From positions 1-64,000 of the forward strand of contig JAIXMR010000110.1 in NCBI GenBank assembly GCA_025677835.1: DNA of 64,000 bases, given 5' to 3'. Both the position numbers and the translations under genes were made by a program. Shown here one piece after another: positions 35,572 to 48,645 of this stretch; the first letter of the stretch is position 1, and each line of letters begins with the position of its first letter. The notes beneath the pieces are model-generated. The model had not been told where the DNA came from, did not search any database, and worked only from the letters and a program-made list of their open reading frames with translations. The DNA comes from Sporodiniella umbellata (taxonomy: Eukaryota > Mucoromycota > Mucoromycetes > Mucorales > Rhizopodaceae).

Positions 35572-37939
35572 ATGTCATTTATAAGTAGACAGAGAGTGCG
35601 TCAGCGCATGAACAGTCGGATGGCACCGTCTTCCGTTTCGCCTGTTTCTTCCAATTCTCTCAGTTTAGTGATTCCATCTATCGAGGAATCGCTTCAGAAT
35701 TGGACTAAAAGAGACTCTACTTGTTCGACACTTGCTTGGTTATTAGACTCTTGTCGGTGCTGTAATAAAACTCACTGCGAAAATTTAAATATTTTTGTAC
35801 AGACTATCAAAAAATTGGAGGACGACTCTCGATTAGCAGCAGGTAAATAATAATAAAAAAGGAGAGATTACTTTGTTGTTGTTTTTTCCCTAAAAACGTC
35901 GGCTTATGTCTTTCCTTACATATATAGAAATCGGACAAAGCTTATTGCAGAAGCATGAGCAATACGTGACCGAAACTAGCGAGGCTAGACTAGGGCTTGA
36001 GGAGCAAGTAAATATAAATACAAATCTTGCAAATAAAAAAAAGTTTAATAACCGGCCAATCTAGCTTCTAGATACTCAAGGAAGAGTGCTTGAGCTGGAA
36101 CAACTACTGATTCAATCGGACACTATAAAGCTTGATTTGGAGCAGGAAAAAAACAGAATGACTTGGGAATGGCAAAAGACACAAAAAGTATGTGAAAAAA
36201 GGTAACATAAAAGACAGATCAAAAGAATACAAAGAGTACAAAAAAAAAAAAAAAAAAAAATATTAACAGTCAGATAAACTTGGTAATGAAGGCGCTAGAC
36301 GAAACTTTGACTGATATGGAGACTTGTAATCAACGCTCAAATAAACTTTTCAATGAATTAAGTATCAGAACTAGAGAAGTTGAAAAACTACAAGCCTGTA
36401 AATCTATGGCAAGTCAAGGAGAAGACGAACTTAGATCGGCCTTGGAAGATGCGGAGCAAGAGCTGGCCGACTCTAGAAAAGCGGAGCTCTCGTTGGAATC
36501 CAAATACAAGAAGCTCAAAACGAAATACGGTATAAACAAACACGCTTCGCTTTTTTGTCTCTTTATTCTTTTTTTTTTTTTTACTAAAAAGCTTTGCAGA
36601 TCTAGTATACTATGAAAAGATAAAACTAGAGCAAGAGAGAAAGGATCTAGAAAGTGAAAAGACTAAATCTAAGCTTTTTGGAATAAAGGAGGCCAACGAT
36701 ACATTACGTAAAGACATAAACAAGGTAGGATGTCTATTTATGTACATGGCATGCAGACATTAACGGACAAATTTTTCAAAGCATATATCCTCGGCTCTAT
36801 TATTTCGTGACAGCAAAGGGCTACCTCCTGTAATAGAAAGCAACGACCACCTGGTTGAACTTATAAAAGACATTGTTTCGACCAACAATGAACTAAAGGT
36901 TAACTTGCAAGAAACCAAAGACTTGCTCTCAGAAAGTCGCAATGAATCTATGAATTTGCTAGCAAAAATGGAGCAGGAAGACAAAGATAAAGTGGTTTAC
37001 GATGATGACGATACTATGACAGAATTGGACATATGGCCACAAGAATCAACAAGCAATACCACATGTAGCAGTACAGACCCCTCTGCTGTTGTTCATCACC
37101 ATTACCACTATCATGTCCGCAACAAGAGAAGATCATCGTCTCTACCAAAAGAGCCAGAGATGTCCCCTTGTCGCCAGCTATATCACCAAGCTTGTTTGCT
37201 TCAAGAAAGACTACAGCAGACGGAAACTCGAACTATCAATCGAAAACTACACCGAGTATTTGATATATTTGACTTGAGTAGTATGAGTAACTCAAACATT
37301 GAAAGCATTTTAATGACTGAGGTCGGAAATCTTTCGAAGCGTATACCGTCAACAGAGGAGGAGTTATCTCTACTAATTCAAGTGGTTCAGGATCTATTGA
37401 AAGAAATCTGCCAACTTCGAATCAACATCAATGATCTCCAAGTAGAATATGTGAAAAAAGTAGAAGAGAATGGAGCTCGTCTAGAAAAAGAAATTCGAAA
37501 AAAACACGAGAGACTAAGGAAATCAACTGCATTGTCTTGGTTCTCAAATATTTTTCGAAAAAGTGCTTCCCCTCAAAGATCACAGGAACAAAAGAGAAAC
37601 TTTCGCCGCCACAGTCGATCGTTACCATCTGTTCCTTCTGCAGCTACAGCTATATATGTACATACAGGCTGTCCAACAGCTATTTTGATACCCTCTAAAC
37701 AAAACTCAGCGTTAGCGGATGACCATCAATGCAAATATACTCGATGCAGTGGGCCGTCATCAAGCTATCCTACCAAGTCTCCCAGTAGCAAAAAAAGACT
37801 AACAATAGGCTATCCTATACGCCCCTCCCAGAGCACAAACTCCGTCTCAAAGTCATGCAGTTTGAAAAAAAAAAGGTCTTCGCTGACAATAAGCTCATTT
37901 GACGCAACAGGGTGGCTAGGAAACAAAATAAATCAGTAA
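35572..37939 (+). CDS. Fungal coiled-coil protein with conserved N-terminal Cys motif, function unknown
   Basis: Multi-exon gene (introns near 35842, 36010, 36190, 36530 and 36725). The N-terminal block has TLAWLLDSCRCCNKTHCENL, a compact Cys cluster, followed by about 300 residues of heptad coiled coil. The second half has a His/Tyr run (HHHYHYHV), then a conserved-looking globular stretch with INRKLHRVFDIFDLSSMSNS and LQVEYVKKVEENGARLEKE, and a basic Ser-rich tail. I believe similar proteins occur widely in fungi, but I cannot name a function. One intron contains a 20-base A run. Coiled coils suggest a scaffold or cytoskeletal role; this is inference. Confidence 0.65.
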
Positions 37940-39030
37940 ATTTTTCTGTTTTTGCTTGTTTCCTATCAAATGCATTAGCCAGCAGTCTGTACAAAATAAA
38001 ATATGCTTTTATAAAAAAAAAGACATGAAATTCATGAGAATCAAATTAAACCACTATATACTACTTGCTCATGTACATTTTGGTATTCGTTTATTCGTTT
38101 TTGAGAATTTAGCCTGGCCCCGTTTACGATCAAAAAACCAAACCTGCTAGCTGTTTGCTTTTAGAAAATTGAAAAAACCAAAGAATTTAAAGTTGCATAT
38201 ATGTATCAACCAATTGACTGGCTAAATAAGACCACCTGTGTTCAACAGATTCAGTACATACTTTTTGAGCACAAAAGAATATAGTATTCTCAAGCTCCTG
38301 TTAGTTATTTAAATACTATTTCGGTTTTTAGCAAAGCTTTTTCTTCTTTTACTTTCGATGTGTAAAATTCCTTGAATTTGTAGATTAACTTACTCAAACT
38401 CGGCGTTAATTAGTCATTAGAGTTTATGAGTATCTTGCATCTTTTATTACAAAATCTCACACCATTATATGGTTTGTATCACTTCGGCTCTTATTTGTCT
38501 TACATATTAAGTTTAAGCTCTTATTTTCATGTTTGCCAATTTCACTCTACTTTATAAAAACCAAACGAAAATAGAGGCGAAATCTAGGTCAACTGATCGG
38601 CCGATCCCAGTAGCTAACCCTTATGTACTAGATCGCTTACTCGAGCTTTCAAAAGTTACGGCGTGCTTCTTGTAATATAACAACTGTTTTTTTTTTTTTG
38701 AAAAAAGAAAAGAAGGCTATATAATTCGACATATTGCAACAAAAGTAAACTTGATTCGAATTTCCTATTGCTATTGTAAAATGTATGCCCAATAAAACCT
38801 GAGGAGGTTAATATGCCCCACCTCTATTTGTTGAATTTTACTGAGTAGCCTTCTACTCATGTGCAGTACCCCAAAATTTTATATCCCGAACTTTACAGTC
38901 CAAATAGGAAAGGATGCTGTCCAAAAACCAAAAACCTTTTTTTTCTTTCTTGTACCCCAACAATCAGAAAGCAACACAGAGGACATCAAATCCGAAAAAA
39001 AGGACAATTCGCTTTTTTTTCTTTTAGAAC
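37940..39030. other. Intergenic, no gene recognised
   Basis: About 1.1 kb upstream of the LDB-type gene. AT-rich; the last 170 bases are open in one frame, but a start codon at 39031 preceded by TTTTAG suggests a 5'-UTR intron instead. Confidence 0.5.
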
Positions 39031-41069
<2,039 letters not shown>

Positions 41070-41433
41070 ACTATATTTGTGTACAGTTAAAAAAACCACT
41101 CATATCTACCTCACTTATCTCGCAACTATGTATCCCAAACTTAAGATCAAAAAAAAAAAAAGTCCGAATAAATTTCGCCTGTTTTCATGTCCTAACAATA
41201 GTTTTTCAAATCAATGTGTTGTCATATTGCATTATGCTAAAAAAAAAAAAAAAAAAAAAGGGCGTCATTATTTTAAAACTATCCGTTTTTTGAAAATATC
41301 ATTGAGTGAAGAAGCGTAGTATACCAAAGGGAGGGTTTTCACCCAAAAAACCCTGAACAAGAAGAATAAAACGTATTTGCTGGACAGTTGGTTCTTTTCA
41401 TCCTTTTTCTCTCGAACGCACGTCTTTTAATAT
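41070..41433. other. Intergenic between the LDB and HAS-like genes
   Basis: Spacer of about 360 bases with two A runs (12 near 41150 and 19 near 41240). Nothing else seen. Confidence 0.55.
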
Positions 41434-43270
41434 ATGCCTTCAACGCATTGGACATTCCCTCTTAAGCTACTTTACTCCATTGGTATATCCTGTGTGTTTG
41501 TAGCACCCGCCTTAGTCGGGTATGCTCTCAAGATTCAGGTAACTCGTCAGTCTTTTTGGGTACTTGGCGTATACGGTCTGGTTGTGTTTTGTTTTATTGG
41601 CTTACAATTAAGCTTTGCTACTGTTAATCGAATTATGGCGCATCGTTACAGCAATCGCCTTGCTAAAGCTATCTCAAACAGTGACTTGACTACAGAGAAA
41701 TTCGAAGTCTCAGAAAAGCCAACAGAAGTAATGGAGGAGGGCCAGCAAATAAGAAGCTGCACTAAAATGGGACTGGCTGTAGTAGGATATCGAGAAGAGC
41801 CTGGACTATTTTCTCAATGTCTGGAGTCTATAAAAAGCTTGAAATATCCAGAACCTTTCAAGATAATTGCTGTTATAGACGGAGATGACAAGGATGATCA
41901 GGAGATGGCCGCAGTATTTCAAAAGGTGTTTCCAAAGTGCCCCGTAGTAGTTTTGCCAGAGCTTCTGTCGTTTTCTTTTCAAAGACTAAAGTCTGAAGAG
42001 TCAACTAGGGCTAGTGTTGCTGGAAGTAGCAGTACAGAATCGGACACAATCAAAGAGAAACCCGACGTTTTGCTTGACTATGACCGAATTATCAAAGATC
42101 AGCTCACTTTGCCTACGGATACTCAAGCCGTATGCTACCTACAGCCTCATCGTGGTAAAAGGCATGCTATGTATACAGCTTTTCGTGTGTTAATGGCAGC
42201 TGGGTGTGAGGCAATTATGTCTACGGACTCTGATACACGCTTCGACCCTCAAGCAATGATAGAAATGGAAAAGGCTTTACATTGGTTTCCAAACATTGGT
42301 GCCGCTGCTGGGGATGTGCGTATATTAAATAGTAAAGACAGTCTCCTCTCTTATATGTCTTCTCTTCGCTACTGGATGGCTTTCAATATTGAACGTGCAG
42401 CCCAAAGCTTTAATCGATGTGTTACTTGCGTATCAGGACCTATGGGTATCTACCGTTCTGATGTACTTAAACAAATTTTGGACGTGTGGATCGAGCAGTC
42501 TTTTTTAGGAATGGAATGCACTTATGGCGATGATAGGTAGCTTGCTGCTCTTACATGTACCATTTACTCAATCTTTTTTTGTTAGGCATTTGACCAATCT
42601 AACGCTTCTCAAGGGATATAGAGTAGTTTACACTCATTTAGCTTTTTGCGAAACTGAAACCCCAACTGCATTCCTTCGATGGTTTAAGCAACAAACAAGG
42701 TGGTCAAAAAGCTTTTATAGGGAACTTCTTTGGAATGCTCGAAGTCTTCATAAACATAGCCCTTGGATGGCAGCTGAACTGTTTTATCAAGGCATATATC
42801 CATTTGTCTTGTTGTTTTCTATATTTCAAATTTTATTCTCGAAAACGCCCTTTATTCTTGTTGTCTGGCTTATATCTTTGGGTGCGATTGCTTGCATAAA
42901 AACTATATACTCGACTGTAGTTGCCTTATCCTTACGATTTCTTGGTTTCCCTGTATACTCTCTTTACTACCTTTTTGGCCTTGTTCCTTCTAAGCTTTGG
43001 GCGCTGATTTCTTTGTGGGATGTTGGATGGGGTACTTCGGCTAGGTCGGCTTCTGAAATGAAACGAGAAAACGTATTTTGTAGTAAGCTCAAAGAAGCTC
43101 TCCCCATTCTCTTTTGGTCACTTCTACTGTTGTCTGGTGTGACTTTTAATATTGTTATGTATTTTCTTGATCCTAATCATCCGACTGGTGCAGATTTCTT
43201 TGGTCTCGATACTGGCATTGATCCCACCTCTATTGTATTTTATCCCAACCCAAACAACCATAAATTTTAA
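41434..43270 (+). CDS. Hyaluronan-synthase-like processive glycosyltransferase (GT2)
   Basis: Exons 41434-42536 and 42586-43270, 595 residues. Two N-terminal transmembrane helices precede a GT2 catalytic domain, and four to five helices follow. Catalytic motifs in order: VIDGDDKDD, STDSDTRFDP, CVSGPMGIYR, YGDDRHLTN (restored exactly by the splice) and the processivity motif QQTRW. GDDRHLTN, TETPTAFLRW, QQTRWSKSFYREL and GWGTSAR are near-identical to animal class I hyaluronan synthases. The enzyme would polymerise UDP-sugars and extrude the chain through the plasma membrane. Fungal relatives include Cryptococcus Cps1. Whether the product is hyaluronan or a chitin- or glucuronan-like polymer cannot be told from sequence. 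Confidence 0.85.
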
Positions 43271-44833
43271 ATAAAAATGCTGCTTTTTATTTCAAATAAT
43301 AACGGCTATGGTTTATTTTCTTTTAATTGAAAGCGGCAGCTATTATACCTGATTCTTATTTTTTCTGCTTTTTGTGCTGAACATATGGAATAGATTCTAA
43401 ACACACTAAACCATAGTTGTAAGAAAAAAAAAGGGTATCTTCAAATATCGCCAAGTAACAAAAATAGACAACAAGTAGTTAAACAGCTATGTGAGTGGAG
43501 AAAGTCTAGACATAAAAGGATCTGATATTATCTACATCTCTAAAGATAAACCGAAGGAATTGGCTTAGCCAATTACAGTTGAAATCTGGTTGATTTCAGA
43601 CAGGGCATTATAGAAGACTAAAGGGGTATTGTCTTTGTATTTTTAACAGTTACTAGGCAATATTACTTTGAGAATATATATCAGAAAAAATGACATAATT
43701 GATACCAAGGTCTAGGGAAATGACTTTACGAATGCAGGTCTTGGTTACAGAAAATACCACTATAGGAAACCCAAGATATTCTACAGATTTTAAGTTTATG
43801 TTTTATAAACAAGGTTTAAAGATAACAGAAAACACATTTGTATACATAAAAAAACTCAGATGGAAATAAATTTATGTCTTAAAAACGTAGCAAGAAGTCA
43901 AATATTTTGGGATTAGCAGGCAGTTGTTTATGATTTTTAATAATAATCGGCTAAAAAAACAAAATAAGGCAAACTTGAAATTCTCTGGTAGGAGTATTTG
44001 ATACTTTTTTTTGGAGATGGCAGAAATATACTAATACCCAAAGAGCAAAATATACTTGATTGATACGGTATCCATAAGCAAGGGCTTACTATTTCATTTT
44101 TATGCTTTTTGCTGAGCAATCTTAAACTATATAAAACGTATTGTTATGTATCAGAAGATTTAGTCATGCTCCCGAGTTCACTTTCATCAATCGCCTATTG
44201 AGCCATTATATGAAACGTTGCTCTCCTCATTCTTATAAGATTTGCTATTTACTAGGAGAATTCGCCTTTTTTCTCCTATTCTATTGAAGTTTTGTGTTTT
44301 TCACAAGCTTAGAAAGCTCAAAAACCGCTGTTTTAGTATTGCTTTGAATTAATTTCTTTAGGCAACAAAAGGCGATATTTTAAAATTCCTATGGTAACTA
44401 GTGACCAGTCTACAAAGTTTTCAAAGCAAACATAAAAGTCATTATCACAGTGATAAGAGTTAATCAGGATATCTAGTGTTTTGAAAAATAATAAAGACAG
44501 AAAACATACAGGAGTTAGATTTATTTCCATGGTTTTATATTAATCAAACACTGCTCTATCCTTTCATTTTATGATAAAATAGCTACAGAGGTCACTGTAC
44601 CTAAAATAACGGTATTTATTTTAAAAAAAAACCTTTCGCAGTTGACGAGATACTGATATAAGTAGAGTAGAGATTTTCGCTTGAAAAAAGACAAGCAAAT
44701 ATATTGTTTTAAAATCCTCAAATACTTCTAATAGTTTGAGAAGAAAGGCTACTAAAATCAGAATCCTTAGTTATAGTATATAAACTATGAATCTTGATAT
44801 TTTTGATTTTGGCTCCTCTGCTGGTTACGTTAA
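43271..44833. other. Intergenic, left flank of the transposon
   Basis: About 1.5 kb, AT-rich, no gene recognised. A short open stretch from ATG 44787 runs into the element and is interrupted by it or accidental; its flank has no counterpart on the right side. Confidence 0.5.
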
Positions 44834-44870
44834 TACAGTCAAACCTATGGAATTTGGCGTTTTCTCAAAA

Positions 44871-44921
44871 ATAAATGGCGGAAAGACAAATATAAATGTC
44901 GGAAAGTCAAAAATAAGTGTC
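44871..44921 (+). repeat. Subterminal 21-bp direct repeats (about 2.5 units)
   Basis: Units start at 44871, 44892 and 44913 with consensus ATAAATG(G/T)CGGAAAG(A/T)C. The third is partial. They lie 35 bases inside the terminus and are mirrored in the right arm at about 50214-50264. Such repeats commonly serve as transposase-binding sites. Confidence 0.7.
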
Positions 44922-45118
44922 ATGAGTTTAAATTGTTTTTGTCCACTTTGGTTAAAACAATTGTCGGAACCAGCTAACTAAAATTGACGGGAAGATTGCA
45001 CCTGTTTTTGTCCCTCTCTCTTCCTAATAAAAATATAACATAATGATGAATATTTTTTTTTTATGAAGATGGACAGGAAAACATTTTTAATGAAGAAGGA
45101 GAAAAAGTTTACGATCCG

Positions 45119-46489
45119 ATGGAGGATGTTTTAACACGTGTCGATGATCCCAACATAGTTCTTGAAACAATTATTAGCCGACAAACTTACTTGAGCGTTA
45201 AGCGCCCCGAAAAAATTGCTGAAGAGTTCTCAGTTAAAAAGCAGTCGAAACCTAGTAAGTTGAAGCCATCAGTGAAGTTATACAACAATTACAGCGACTT
45301 GACCAGAGAAACATTTATAGACCGTATGCTCGAAAATCCTCAAGAGCGTGGACTAGTGGCCAAGGTTGCAAGAGACTTAAATATTAATTACCGCGCTGCG
45401 TTAAGATGGTGGAAGTATTACGAAGGGACAGAAGAGGTTGCGTATAAAAAGTCTGAACAAAACAATGGTCCGAAAAGCTCATTTACAACCGAGCATAACA
45501 AGTATATAAAGGAGCTGCTTGATAATGACCCCCAGTTATATTCAGACGACATAACAAATAGTTTGACTGAGTGATTTGAAGACTTTACTATATCAAGGTC
45601 GCAACTTAATAACCATTTACGAAACACAATGCTCATCACTATGAAAAAACCGATGTTTGAACCTGAAGTCAGAAACTCAGTGGGAAACCTACAGACGAGA
45701 TTCGAGTGGTTTATGGAATGGAAAGATTCTGATCTGGATTTTACAAAAAATTGTATTTTCGTTGATGAAGCCGGGTTTGATATTAATATGAGAATTAATT
45801 GGGCTAGATCAAAAAGTGGCAGCTCTGCTATAGTAAAACAACCAAAAACTAGAGCGCAATCTCATACCATTATCGGGGCTATTCACTCGTCTAGCGTTGT
45901 TCACGTTGTCATAAGAAAACCTCCACCAAGAAAAGAAACACAGGCTGCTAAAAAAAAAAGAGAAAAGCTAATAATGGAAAGAAGAGAACCGCAACTGAGA
46001 TTAGTACAGAGGATCCAGAAATTGACGACGATCCTGTCGATAATAAGCCAACACCAAAAGGTACGACTACTGCTCATTTTATCAAGTATTGACTGTGCTT
46101 GATATCACAATGCAGTAACAGCCTGGACTAGAGCCTGTATACAACAGAACGAGCTTCTTAATGTAATGGATCTTGATGGAACTTTTAAGGGAAGTTACAT
46201 CGTTATGGATAATGCTTCTATTCATAAATCCAAGCCGATGTTACGGAAAATTGAAAGTAAAGGCTACAAAGTCATGTATCTACCTCCTTATTCGCCTGAA
46301 TTGAACCCCATTGAACAATTTTGGGCAATAGTTAAAGGGGAAATGAAGCGTGATCGGCTTATGAGTGAAGAAAATTTATCTTGTAGGATTGGCGATGCCT
46401 GTAATGATGTACTCATCAGTGATCTTTATAGCTTTTGTAGTCACTCTAAACGTCAAATCATTAAATGCTATAATAAAATACCGTTCTAA
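45119..46489 (+). pseudogene. DD34E transposase, left copy, inactivated
   Basis: DDE endonuclease of the Tc1/mariner (IS630) superfamily. An N-terminal helix-turn-helix-like part (KVARDLNINYRAALRWWKYY) is followed by the catalytic triad: Asp in FVDEAGF, Asp in YIVMDNASIHKS and Glu in SPELNPIEQFW, with 34 residues between the second Asp and Glu. The C-terminus has FCSHSKRQIIKCYNK. Two lesions break it: an in-frame TGA at 45572 and a frame change at the A10 run near 45950, after which the conserved frame lies two bases over. A third block at 46070-46105 is either a 55-nt intron or further decay (another TGA). A first exon before 45119 may exist, since the frame is open back to about 45068. Confidence 0.85.
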
Positions 46490-46556
46490 TATGCGCATGT
46501 TTCTTTTAAATAAATGTTTATTTTTTAAACGACAAACGTCTATGAATATCCCTTTG

Positions 46557-46590
46557 GTCGTAGTCGTAGTCGTAGTCGTAGTCGTAGTCG
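46557..46590 (+). repeat. GTCGTA hexamer tandem repeat (5.7 units), left arm
   Basis: Perfect GTCGTA units between the transposase and the companion gene. The complement is present in the right arm at 48545-48578 with the same number of units. Confidence 0.92.
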
Positions 46591-46633
46591 CTTTTAGAAG
46601 TTTTTTTTATCCAAACAATCAAAAAAAGCTAAA

Positions 46634-47816
46634 ATGATGTCTAGTGAAGGTATGAATCTTATTTCGCTGAATATATCATTAATTAACTTTTTATTCCCAA
46701 GATACAAATTCATTTACTTTACCATGGAACTGGAAGCCTGGTTCTTATTTAATGAGCAAGCTGTTATTCAATGATCCCACGGTTGTGAACTTGGTTGTGC
46801 AATCATTATTAGGTAGTATACTTGTCTATTATAAATGCACTGGCTTTTAATACGCATACTATATTATAGGTACAGACATTCCAGCAGATAGTTATGCTGT
46901 AGCCTCAAATGAGTGGGCGAATGGGACAAGATCTGACATCGTTTATGCAGCTGGCAAACCAACGAAAATAGAACCACCCATCTTGATTGAATTCCAAAAT
47001 CAAGTCAATTATGAATTTATGAATAGAGTTATAAACTATTCACTTTCAGCATATCGCCGGTACAAAGTATACCCAACCGTTCTCATCTTTGCCATCAAAG
47101 GCTTTTCAAGCACTGAAGTTGAGAAAGAGTTTATTGTTGCTGATAAAAAACCGTTTCTAGAAATTGAATCCAAATTCTGGGCAAAGAAATGCTTTTTGAT
47201 ATCATCAAATTCTATATTGGAATACATCGGCCAGTCTCCAATGGACCCAATAATAGCTATGGGGTACTTTTTGACTAGTAATGCTGCGTCTTTGACTTCA
47301 CTAGAATATCGATTCGATCCTACCGTACGTCTTCTTTTCCAAATATCTAAGGATCTAACAATGAAGAAGTCAGACCTAAAAAATATATCTGTAGAATCGA
47401 TGGAGCCGCTTCTAGAAAACATAAAAAGAGGAATCGAAGATGTTGTTGATAAAGATGACAAGATACCAGGAGAAGCTGTGAAAAAAATCAAAGGCTATAT
47501 TAGTGAAAGCTTTGTGCTAATAAGCGAACAAAGCAAACATCTGATAGAGCGTACGAAGGCAGCTGAATCAAGCCGATTCAACACTAACGAGGATAGATAC
47601 ACCAAAGATGATATTCTATTTATTGAATCTAAAAGCAAAGCTGGGAAAAATAGAAATTGGAAGCATATATACGATGAAGGAAAAGCACAAGGACTTTTCA
47701 AATCATATTCATCTTCACACAACCTACAGACATCTTGCTATCATCTACAAAAACGAAAGAAACAAATATTTTATTTTTTACTTTTCTTTAACATAATTCT
47801 TTGCTTCATAAGTTGA
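46634..47816 (+). CDS. Transposon companion gene, possible PD-(D/E)XK nuclease (left copy)
   Basis: Exons 46634-46649, 46702-46812 and 46870-47816 give 357 residues. The region around residues 65-110 has SDIVYAAG, then ILIEFQNQVNYEFMNRVINY, resembling the D...E-x-Q core of Rpn/YhgA-type PD-(D/E)XK nucleases, where Gln replaces the Lys, followed by a helix and the strand YPTVLIFAI. The C-terminal part has NWKHIYDEGKAQGLF and YSSSHNL, then a basic end. The gene starts 145 bases after the transposase, in the same direction, so it probably belongs to the element. The fold assignment is by eye and tentative; a role in transposition is inference. Confidence 0.55.
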
Positions 47817-48501
47817 GCAAATATTATGAGATTCAGTCTCATATAAGGAAACTATTTTGTTGGGATTTGAAATAAACCGACATAGTGTAACTAAGGTAGG
47901 TATGATTCTGTCATCTGCGCTTCTAATACCAGAGGGAGAAAATAAAAAACGCTTGTACGCCCAAAACGTAGATTTAAGCGGTATCAAAAATGAGCCTTCA
48001 TTAATACCTAATTCTTCACTGTTGATAGACTTGGTAGGGATGATCAAAACGGTTGGCAAAATCTTAAATTTCTCTTAAACACGCCTACAAAACAAAATCG
48101 TGTTTGACATCGAATCAGAATCAACTACTTCTTGAGTATTAATGACTATAGGTATACATCTGCTAACGTTTTCATTTTGGGGAATGTATACTATAAATGT
48201 ACTATCGAATTCATCCGCCCACTCATTTAAGGCTACAGCATAACTATCTGCTGGAATGTCTGTACCTATAATATAGTATGCGTATTAAAAGCCAGTGCAT
48301 TTATAATAGACAAGTATACTACCTAATAATGATTGCACAACCAAGTTCACAACCGTGGGATCATTGAATAACAGCTTGCTCATTAAATAAGAACCAGGCT
48401 TCCAGTTCCATGGTAAAGTAAATGAATTTGTATCTTGGGAATAAAAAGTTAATTAATGATATATTCAGCGAAATAAGATTCATACCTTCACTAGACATCA
48501 T
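47778..48501 (-). pseudogene. Companion gene, right copy, diverged and truncated
   Basis: Mirrors the left copy exactly from its ATG (48501) through exons 48486-48501 and 48323-48433 and the first 50 bases of exon 3, then diverges at 48215. Homology persists at protein level: FKILPTVLIIPTK against YKVYPTVLIFAIK, and LKSTFWAYKRFLFSPSGI against IESKFWAKKCFLISSNSI. An in-frame TAA in the stretch CRRV-stop-EKFKILPT and loss of the last third make it a pseudogene. The putative E-x-Q site is changed to N-T-Q. Its end overlaps the end of the left copy by about 40 bases. Confidence 0.6.
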
Positions 48502-48544
48502 TTTAGCTTTTTTTGATTGTTTGGATAAAAAAAACTTCTAAAAG

Positions 48545-48578
48545 CGACTACGACTACGACTACGACTACGACTACGAC
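48545..48578 (-). repeat. GTCGTA hexamer tandem repeat, right arm
   Basis: Complementary copy of the repeat at 46557-46590, with equal unit number even though such repeats change quickly. This points to recent copying of one arm onto the other. Confidence 0.9.
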
Positions 48579-48645
48579 CAAAGGGATATTCATAGACGTT
48601 TGTCGTTTAAAAAATAAACATTTATTTAAAAGAAACATGCGCATA

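Larger units (their letters stand above)
44836..46919 (+). repeat. Left arm of the long inverted repeat, 2,084 bp
   Basis: Matches the complement of 48216-50299 over its whole length with only isolated differences seen (terminal base 44836; 46906 C against T). Identity stops abruptly at 46919/46920 inside the companion gene. Confidence 0.88.

Noticed and set aside
44787..44835. Open stretch MNLDIFDFGSSAGYVN just left of the transposon, as a gene broken by the insertion
   Set aside because: No continuation of a reading frame is found after 50301, and the stretch is too short to identify.
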